From UBA10518 sp022837185 (GTDB taxonomy: Bacteria > Desulfobacterota > Desulfobulbia > Desulfobulbales > Desulfobulbaceae): a DNA stretch of 38,057 nt. The position numbers and the translations under genes were made by a program. The stretch covers positions 1 through 38,057 of the forward strand of contig JAVEQK010000028.1 in NCBI GenBank assembly GCA_034007705.1, read 5' to 3'. This document shows, piece by piece, positions 32,961 to 38,057 of the stretch; the stretch's first letter is position 1; the number at the start of each line of letters is the position of its first letter. Under the pieces are notes generated by a model. It was not told the DNA's origin and made no database searches. It was given only the letters and a program-made list of their open reading frames with translations.

Positions 32961-33479
32961 ATGCCGGAGCGGCGCCTGGTCATCGGCAGACAACAGGTTC
33001 ACGACAGGGTCGGTGAGCTGGGCAAGCTGATCTCGGCCGATTACGCCGGCAAAAATCTCGTGGTGGTCGGGGTGCTCAAAGGCGCCTTCATCTTCCTCGC
33101 CGATCTGGTCCGCGTCATCGACATTCCCCACCGGATCGATTTTGTCCGCGTCGCCAGCTACGGGAACAGCACCGCCTCATCCGGGGCCATCCGGCTGGCC
33201 AAGGATGTTGAAACCGACCTGCGGAACAGCCATGTACTGCTGGTCGAGGACATCGTCGACAGCGGGATCACCATCGCCTGGCTGATGGAAAAATTCATGG
33301 AAAAACAGGCGGATTCCGTCCGGATCTGCGCTCTCATCAACAAAATGGAACGCAGGGAGCGACCAGTCGACATCGACTACGTCGGCTTCACCCTGAAGAG
33401 CGGTTTCCTGGTGGGCTACGGGCTCGATTATGCCGAGCAGTACCGTTCCCTTCCCGCCATATACACCCTGGAATTCTGA
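32961..33479 (+). CDS. hpt: Hypoxanthine phosphoribosyltransferase
   Basis: This is a 172-residue type I phosphoribosyltransferase. The PRPP loop is VLLVEDIVDSGIT, the flexible loop is RVASYGNSTASSG, and the C-terminal purine-specific segment is DYVGFTLKSGFLVGYGLDYAEQYR. It converts hypoxanthine or guanine plus PRPP to IMP or GMP in purine salvage. GGGGAG precedes the ATG. It stands 18 nt after metV and probably is cotranscribed, though its role is unrelated. Confidence 0.96.
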   Translation: MPERRLVIGRQQVHDRVGELGKLISADYAGKNLVVVGVLKGAFIFLADLVRVIDIPHRIDFVRVASYGNSTASSGAIRLAKDVETDLRNSHVLLVEDIVDSGITIAWLMEKFMEKQADSVRICALINKMERRERPVDIDYVGFTLKSGFLVGYGLDYAEQYRSLPAIYTLEF

Positions 33480-33495
33480 GACACAAGGAGGAGCC

Positions 33496-34152
33496 ATGCC
33501 GCCCCGAAAAATCGGCGTCATTCTTTCCGGCTGCGGCCATCAGGACGGGGCCGAAATCCATGAGGCAACCCTGACCCTGTGGGCCATCCACAAGCACGGG
33601 GCCGACTTCCAGTGCTTTGCGCCGGACATACCCCAGCATCATGTCCTCAACCATATAACCGGCGAGGAAATGAACGAGCGGCGCAACGTTCTCATTGAAT
33701 CGGCCCGCATCGCCCGGGGCAATATCCTCGATCTCAAGCTGTTCGACCCCGGGGCCTTCGACGCCCTGATCCTGCCCGGCGGCGTCGGCGCGGCCAAGAA
33801 TCTCTGTACCTATGCCTTCGACGGCCCCGACTGCACGGTCAACGAGGATGTCGCCCGCGCCGTCAAGGCCATGCATGGGGCGGGCAAACCCATCGGCGCC
33901 CTGTGCATCGCCCCGGTCATTGTGGCCAGGGTCCTCGGCAACGTCGAGCTGACCACCGGGCAGGATGCGGCAACAGCGGACAACCTGGCCAGAATGGGAG
34001 CGCGCCACACCCCGACCGGGCAGGGCCAGGTCGTGGTGGACCGGACCAACAGGATAGTCACCACCCCCTGCTACATGCTCCCGTCCCGGGTCGACCAGAT
34101 CGCCGATGGCGCGGAAAACCTGGTCAAGGCCGTCCTCGACCTGTGCGGCTGA
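33496..34152 (+). CDS. elbB: ElbB-like glyoxalase III/DJ-1 superfamily protein
   Basis: This is a 218-residue DJ-1/PfpI-type protein matching ElbB: KIGVILSGCGHQDGAEIHEA at the N-terminus, LILPGGVGAAKNL, and the nucleophile elbow GALCIAPVIVARV with the catalytic Cys. E. coli ElbB has glyoxalase activity and was first linked to isoprenoid synthesis. ATG 33496 has a strong AAGGAGG upstream; the longer open frame back to 33430 overlaps hpt and is not used. It ends the hdrC-elbB group, before the second repeat island. Confidence 0.93.
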   Translation: MPPRKIGVILSGCGHQDGAEIHEATLTLWAIHKHGADFQCFAPDIPQHHVLNHITGEEMNERRNVLIESARIARGNILDLKLFDPGAFDALILPGGVGAAKNLCTYAFDGPDCTVNEDVARAVKAMHGAGKPIGALCIAPVIVARVLGNVELTTGQDAATADNLARMGARHTPTGQGQVVVDRTNRIVTTPCYMLPSRVDQIADGAENLVKAVLDLCG

Positions 34153-34197
34153 CGGACCCCGGCCGGGGTGGGAAAGTTGGCAGGCGGCAGCATATCA

Positions 34198-34246
34198 GAA
34201 GCCAGAAGCCAGAGGACAGAAGACAGAAGGTGCTTGCAGCTTCGCT
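34198..34246. repeat. Inverted third copy of the TCTGTC/GGCTTCTG repeat module
   Basis: Read in reverse complement this gives AGCGAAGCTGCAA, then TTCTGTCTTCTGTCCTC and TGGCTTCTGG. It matches 1128-1180 and 41-95 in block order. It is adjacent to the inverted copy of the 71-bp element. Confidence 0.75.
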
Positions 34247-34287
34247 GTTGGTTTTCTGTTGCTGATCGAAATCGAGTCCTGTCTCGT

Positions 34288-34360
34288 AGGTTGGCGGTGA
34301 GCCCGCGAACCCCAACAATTCCGACCGGTTACGTTGGGCTTCGTGGACTCAGTCCAGCCT
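34288..34360. repeat. 71-bp dispersed element, copy B (inverted relative to 908-978)
   Basis: It begins AGGTTGGCGGTGAGCC and ends TCCAGCCT. The core GAACCCCAACAATTCC and GGTTACGTTGGGCTTCG is the reverse complement of the 908-978 core with few changes. Outer sequence TCGTAGG (34284-34290) and CCTACGA (34358-34364) extends the inverted ends by a few bases. Confidence 0.8.
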
Positions 34361-34462
34361 ACGAAACTGCGCGTCCGGACAAAGGGAAATAATCCGGAGG
34401 ACCCGGCCCTTGGTCGATACCGCTGGCTTTGTCCCATGGCAGAATCCCCCGGCAAAAATCCG

Positions 34463-34945
34463 TTATTCCTTCGCGCCCAGCCTCGGCAGAACTACTTCGG
34501 CAAGCCTCCGGACCGTCTCGGGATCGTCCCCGGAAACCTGGAACGTCACCTTGCCCCGGTTGTTGACCAGCAGCCAGTAGCGCATGGATTCCTCGTCGTA
34601 GCTCATGACCGCCTCATCCCCCAGACCCTCGACATTATCCACCTTGCCCTCCAGGGCGCCGCGGAGGCCGTCATAGGCATCCGCCCCGTGCCGGTAGACA
34701 ACGAATGTCCGGCGCGGCAGAGATTCATCTTCAAAAGCCACGATATACACGCATTTGTCGTCATAGGCTTTGCTGTCCAGCACCCGTCCCTTGACGGCGA
34801 GGGCGACTTCCTCGTCGGGAATGAAGCTGCAGACATCCGCCCCCGGCTCTTCACCATGGGCCGGAAAAGCAAAAAAAGGGGCGGCGGCAAGAGAAGCGGC
34901 GAGCAGGACCGTTCGAACACTGTTACCCGATAATTTCTTGTACAT
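34463..34945 (-). CDS. Small secreted protein of unknown function
   Basis: This is a 160-residue protein with a signal peptide (residues 1 to about 31, KKLSGNSVRTVLLAASLAAA, cut near AHGEE). The mature part starts with GADVCSFIPDEEVALAVKG and has a second Cys in YDDKCVYIVAFED, giving a possible disulfide (about Cys39 and Cys65). A mixed alpha/beta remainder (NVEGLGDEAVMSYDEE, YWLLVNNRGKVTFQV) recalls small periplasmic proteins of the DUF3558-like type, but I cannot assign it. A strong AGGAGG precedes the ATG. The gene lies 95 nt downstream of the Gfo/Idh gene on the same strand. Confidence 0.75.
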   Translation of the reverse strand: MYKKLSGNSVRTVLLAASLAAAPFFAFPAHGEEPGADVCSFIPDEEVALAVKGRVLDSKAYDDKCVYIVAFEDESLPRRTFVVYRHGADAYDGLRGALEGKVDNVEGLGDEAVMSYDEESMRYWLLVNNRGKVTFQVSGDDPETVRRLAEVVLPRLGAKE

Positions 34946-34985
34946 CGTCTACCTCCTGTTGAATTTTTTCCCCTATAATGCACGA

Positions 34986-35000
34986 CAGTGCCGGGCACTG
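34986..35000. promoter_or_regulatory. Palindrome, candidate operator upstream of the secreted-protein gene
   Basis: CAGTGCC G GGCACTG is a perfect 7-bp inverted repeat about 41 nt before the secreted-protein start, next to an A+T-rich TATAATG/CATTATAGG stretch (34972-34980). It could be a regulator-binding site; it could equally be a chance GC palindrome. Confidence 0.3.
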
Positions 35001-35040
35001 CGCTGATTCAATCTCTCCCCGCCCGGGCTGACCCGGAAGT

Positions 35041-36039
35041 TCAGTCCGCGCTCCCCTTCTCCGTTCCTTCCTCCGCCCCCGCAATCTCAACCCATTTGTC
35101 TTTCCGCGCCGAGTCAAGACTTGCCTCGCATATCCTGACCGCAGCCAGGCCATCCTCCCCCGGCACCGGATTGACGCCGTTTCCTGACAAAAAAGCGCAC
35201 CATTCGTGCAGCAGGGTAATGATGGTTTCAGTGGGCCCTTCCGGCCGCAGCCTGGTCACCTCGGTACCGCGGATCAGCTCCAGGGTATGGTGCACCTGGT
35301 CGCCATGAAGCTGCCCCTGGTAGCCGACGAATTCAAACCGCCCGGACCGGGCGCAGCCGACCTTGGAACAGTCGACGGTGCCGACCACATTCTGCTCCAT
35401 CTCCACGAGCACCGCCAGGAGATCCTCGAGGATCTCCTGATGCTGCCGGCGGAAAACAGCCATCACCCTTCGCACCTCGAGGCCGGTGATGAAGCGGAGG
35501 GCGTCAAAAACATGGACCGCGGTATGAATACTCACTCCCGCACCCGCCAGGGAGGGGATCGAGTGCCAGGCAAGCGAAGAGGGTTCGAGACGCTGGTTGG
35601 CGGAAAAACTGAACAGGGTGCCGATCTCCGCCAGCTGCCGGCGCAATGCCCGGACTACCGGATTGAACCGCAGGGTCTGCCCGCAGGTCAGGGGGACGCC
35701 CGCTTCGCGGAACAGGGCGACGATTTCAGCGGCAGCGGCGCTGCTCACGGCAAGCGGCTTCTCGATGAGCAGCGGCTTGCCGGCCGCCGCGCACAGCCTG
35801 GCGATATCCGGATTGAGCGCGGGAGGGACAACCGCGACAACCGCCTCCACCTCCGGGTCAGCGACCAGGTCACGCCAGTCTGCATGCCGGACGCAGTTCC
35901 ACTCCGCCGCCTGGTCCTCTCCCTCGGCCGATCGCCGGCTTATCGCCGCCAAGTGCAATCCGGCCACATCCTGGACGATGTGCCGCGCGTAGCGGCTGCC
36001 ATGGCGCCCGGTTCCGATGATTCCTACCTGTATTGTCAT
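35041..36039 (-). CDS. Gfo/Idh/MocA-family oxidoreductase
   Basis: This is a 332-residue NAD(P)-dependent dehydrogenase. The N-terminal Rossmann segment is VGIIGTGRHGSRYARHI. EKP is seen in LLIEKPLAVSS, and the substrate half includes AGVSIHTAVHVFDALRFITG with the usual catalytic His. Family members oxidise sugars, inositols or related compounds. ATG 36039 is preferred; a GTG four codons earlier is possible. It follows the polysaccharide deacetylase gene by 13 nt, so it may act on a cell-surface sugar. The substrate is unknown. Confidence 0.9.
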   Translation of the reverse strand: MTIQVGIIGTGRHGSRYARHIVQDVAGLHLAAISRRSAEGEDQAAEWNCVRHADWRDLVADPEVEAVVAVVPPALNPDIARLCAAAGKPLLIEKPLAVSSAAAAEIVALFREAGVPLTCGQTLRFNPVVRALRRQLAEIGTLFSFSANQRLEPSSLAWHSIPSLAGAGVSIHTAVHVFDALRFITGLEVRRVMAVFRRQHQEILEDLLAVLVEMEQNVVGTVDCSKVGCARSGRFEFVGYQGQLHGDQVHHTLELIRGTEVTRLRPEGPTETIITLLHEWCAFLSGNGVNPVPGEDGLAAVRICEASLDSARKDKWVEIAGAEEGTEKGSAD

Positions 36040-36052
36040 TGTCCGTCCCACT

Positions 36053-36880
36053 TCAGCGTGCCAGTTCGCCTATGCCGACGACCCGGACCCGGCCGGTCAG
36101 CATTTCACCGCAGCCGTTCAGGGCTTCCAGGGTTGCCTCGCCCGGATGACCGATGCCGATGGCCTCCCCGGAGCGCACCGCCAGTTCAACCAGTTCCCCG
36201 AGCCGCAGGCAGATGTCCTCGCGCCTGTCGCTGTTGTCGAGAAAAACATGGCGGCGGCCGGTCGGTATTCCCAAAGACCGGGCGGTCTCCATGGCTACGG
36301 AGCGGGGAGTGGTGCCCGAATCAATGAAGAACAACCCCTTGGCGGCGATCTGGTGCAGAAAAAGCTGCACGGCCTCCGGATTTTCGGTAAACCGCGAACC
36401 CATATGGTTATTGACGCCCACGGCCCGGGGAACCGTCGCCAGGTTCCGCGCAACCTTTTCGGCGATCACCTCGGGGGGATCGTCGGCCAGCAGTGTTCCC
36501 GGCCCGGAATTCCGGGCCGGATCATGGGCCTCCATGGGCATATGCACCAGCACATCATGTTCTTCCCGCCAGGCGCGCTCCTGCAGCGCCGGGGTAAAGG
36601 GCCCGTCCGGAAGAAAGGAAAAAGTCAGGTTGAGATCCAGGTCGAGGAGGGCCCTGCCGATCCGCTGATGATACCCCATGTCGTCAATGATAATGGCCAC
36701 CAGGGGCAGAGCCGCTCCCTTGCGGGGACCGCCTCGGTCTGCCGCCGCCGAGCCCTCGGGCGGCGGACTTTGGGCGAAACCGGAAGACAATCCCGCCCGG
36801 GGGGCAAGCAGGCCGATTGCCGCGATCAGGCAGACGGCCCCCGCAAAGCACGCATACGCCATCGAGCCCGGCCGATGCAT
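36053..36880 (-). CDS. Divergent polysaccharide deacetylase family protein
   Basis: This is a 275-residue protein of the divergent polysaccharide deacetylase family (PF04748, YibQ-like). An N-terminal membrane anchor or signal (about 10-28) is followed by a low-complexity linker and the catalytic-fold core LVAIIIDDMGY, LVHMPMEAHDP, VGVNNHMGSRFT and FFIDSGTTPRS, ending IGIGHPGEATLEAL. The fold is that of NodB deacetylases with altered motifs; the reaction is not established. It sits 9 nt after the polyprenyl synthase gene. Confidence 0.9.
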   Translation of the reverse strand: MHRPGSMAYACFAGAVCLIAAIGLLAPRAGLSSGFAQSPPPEGSAAADRGGPRKGAALPLVAIIIDDMGYHQRIGRALLDLDLNLTFSFLPDGPFTPALQERAWREEHDVLVHMPMEAHDPARNSGPGTLLADDPPEVIAEKVARNLATVPRAVGVNNHMGSRFTENPEAVQLFLHQIAAKGLFFIDSGTTPRSVAMETARSLGIPTGRRHVFLDNSDRREDICLRLGELVELAVRSGEAIGIGHPGEATLEALNGCGEMLTGRVRVVGIGELAR

Positions 36881-36889
36881 GGGGACCGA

Positions 36890-37903
36890 CTATTTGTTCC
36901 TGCCGAGAACATAGCCGGCCAGGGCATGCAGCATGGCCAGGCTCTCCCGGTCACTGTGGCCGGAGAAGATGTCCAGGGCGGCGACCGCCTCGCCGACGAG
37001 CTTTTCCGCGGTCCGCCGGGCCGAGGTGAAGCCGGCGTTGGCCTCGATCAGTCTGCTGACCGCCGCCAGGTTCCGCCCCCTTCCGGATTCCCCGATTATG
37101 AGGCCGGCCAGGAGATCGCGCTCCGGTCCATCGGCGTTGGCAAGGGCCCTGATGAACGGCAGGGTCAGTTTCCCCTCGGCCAGGTCGTTGCCTGTCCGTT
37201 TGCCGGTCGCGGCTGTTTCGCCCCGGTAGTCAAGGAGGTCGTCCACAACCTGGAACGCCGTGCCCAGCTTGAATCCGTATTCCGCCAGCGCCCGGCGCCG
37301 GGGACCGTCGCCGCCGCCGAACAGGGCCCCTGTCTCGCAGGTGGAAGCGATCAGCATGGCGGTCTTGCGATGAATGATGGCAAAATACTGTTCTTCGGTG
37401 ATGGAGCAGTCGGCCACGTACCGGAGCTGGAGAAATTCGCCGTCCACCATCTGCCCGGTGGCCCGGCAGAAAACCTCCAGTCCGTCCAGCCCGGCGAGCC
37501 GGCCGACAAGATGCATGGATCGTGCGTGCAGCCAGTCCCCGGCAAGGATCGCGGCATTGGGGCCAAACCGCTGCGCGACGGAATCGCGGCCCCTTCTTTC
37601 GGCGGCCTTGTCGATCACGTCGTCATGGATGAGGGTGGCGACATGCAGATACTCGAACGCAGCGGCGAGCCTGTAGACACTGTTGTCCGGCTCCCCGCAC
37701 ATTCTGGCGGAAAGGATGGCGAGCAGGGGCCGGATCCGCTTTCCCCCCCCGAACAGGGCGTATGCAATTATCTCGGCCAGAAACGGATCACACCCCGCCA
37801 GTACCTCGGCAAGGTCCCCGCGCATCGCCTCTTCCAGGCACGCGGCTTCCCGGCCGGCAAAACTCCGCAGGGATGCGGCATCAGTCGTCTTGATGTCGTT
37901 CAT
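36890..37903 (-). CDS. Long-chain polyprenyl diphosphate synthase
   Basis: This is a 337-residue trans-prenyltransferase. FGGGKRIRPLLAIL is the substrate-binding loop. The first aspartate-rich motif is HDDVID (Asp94, Asp95, Asp98) and the second is QVVDDLLDY. Ala89, five residues before the first Asp, is small as in long-chain (C35-C50) synthases, so it probably makes the side chain of menaquinone or a similar quinone. Product length is inferred from that residue only. ATG 37903 is used: GAGG precedes it and the coding sequence overlaps the upstream helicase by 23 nt. The longer open frame to 37942 is less likely. Confidence 0.92.
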   Translation of the reverse strand: MNDIKTTDAASLRSFAGREAACLEEAMRGDLAEVLAGCDPFLAEIIAYALFGGGKRIRPLLAILSARMCGEPDNSVYRLAAAFEYLHVATLIHDDVIDKAAERRGRDSVAQRFGPNAAILAGDWLHARSMHLVGRLAGLDGLEVFCRATGQMVDGEFLQLRYVADCSITEEQYFAIIHRKTAMLIASTCETGALFGGGDGPRRRALAEYGFKLGTAFQVVDDLLDYRGETAATGKRTGNDLAEGKLTLPFIRALANADGPERDLLAGLIIGESGRGRNLAAVSRLIEANAGFTSARRTAEKLVGEAVAALDIFSGHSDRESLAMLHALAGYVLGRNK

Positions 37904-38057
37904 CTTCCTCTCTGAAAAAATTCCCCACTTCCTCAAGATCACGGCTCAATGGACTCGGAGGAAGACTTCGCAGGAACCGGCGCCCGTATCCCTTGGTGAA
38001 AAGCCGCACATCCAGCACAGCCATGACCCCCCGGTCGCTCCGGCAGCGCATCAGCCG
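37881..38057 (-). CDS. DinG-type ATP-dependent helicase, C-terminal end only (cut by window edge)
   Basis: The last 58 codons of a gene that enters from the right edge. The visible end RLMRCRSDRGVMAVLDVRLF then TKGYGRRFLRSLPPSP is characteristic of the C-terminus of DinG/XPD-like SF2 helicases (GRLIRxxxDxGxxxxxDxR pattern, with the motif VI arginine). The stop codon is at 37881-37883, inside the start region of the polyprenyl synthase gene, so the two are translationally coupled. No further domain can be judged. Confidence 0.8.
   Translation of the reverse strand, partial: RLMRCRSDRGVMAVLDVRLFTKGYGRRFLRSLPPSPLSRDLEEVGNFFREEDERHQDD

Larger units (their letters stand above)
34153..34462. other. 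Second repeat island, between convergent genes
   Basis: This 310-nt stretch contains a degenerate GGCAGTC-type unit (about 34174-34188), an inverted copy of the TCTGTC/CTGGCTTCTG module (34198-34246), and the inverted copy of the 71-bp element (34288-34360). The same three modules occur in the left island. No gene is supported. A GC palindrome CCCCGGCCGGGG at 34156-34167 lacks a T tail and may or may not terminate elbB transcription. Confidence 0.7.

Noticed and set aside
36017..37915. 632-codon plus-strand frame opposite the deacetylase and polyprenyl synthase
   Set aside because: Antisense shadow with no domain; the minus-strand genes have intact catalytic motifs.

Overview
This is a high-G+C (visibly above 60%) bacterial chromosomal window. 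Codon use is dense in GCC, GGC, CTG and CGG, and genes are packed with many 1-4 nt overlaps. A Gram-negative anaerobe of the Desulfobacterota (possibly Desulfobulbales) is the best guess. The grounds are an RND pump with periplasmic adaptor and TolC-type protein, an HdrC/MvhD/MetV electron-transfer module linked to the Wood-Ljungdahl methyl branch, LarC, and repeat families of a type common in those genomes. The taxonomy is inference; there is no rRNA gene here to confirm it.

Layout. 1-1270 is a repeat-rich island around one unknown membrane protein gene. 1422-3600 carries DNA polymerase V (umuD, umuC), with the two genes separated by 457 nt of repeat DNA. 3619-9559 holds a membrane glycosyltransferase, then a sigma-54-type promoter, a small cupin, and an RND adaptor/permease pair. 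9719-10848 holds a PilZ-like protein, a 33-codon ribosomal protein THX gene, an RRM RNA-binding protein and a strong terminator. 10938-20468 (minus strand) is recC-recB-recD plus a LysR regulator. 20605-24857 is a hybrid histidine kinase convergent with a TolC-type gene. 24946-26774 (minus) is ykgJ-like, plsY and a J-domain protein. 27094-30984 (plus) is def, fmt, larC, pgpA and an amidohydrolase, ending in a textbook terminator and preceded by a 155-bp MITE-like inverted-repeat element. 31258-34152 (plus) is hdrC-mvhD-metV-hpt-elbB. 34153-34462 is a second repeat island. 34463-38057 (minus) is a DinG-type helicase end, a polyprenyl synthase, a divergent polysaccharide deacetylase, a Gfo/Idh oxidoreductase and a small secreted protein.

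How the genes fit together. Most of the window is housekeeping or stress function: SOS mutagenesis, recombinational repair, N-formyl-methionine initiation and removal, phospholipid synthesis (PlsY, PgpA), purine salvage and isoprenoid chain synthesis. The more unusual parts are the orphan HdrC-MvhD-MetV module without metF or hdrA beside it, the sigma-54 promoter before the cupin/RND operon, the split umuDC locus, and the dispersed repeats that recur 33 kb apart in inverted orientation. I found no CRISPR array, insertion sequence transposase, phage genes, tRNA or rRNA. I see no clear undescribed defence or secretion system. The best candidates for something new are the MITE-like element before def, the compound repeat islands and the uncharacterised membrane protein at the left end.
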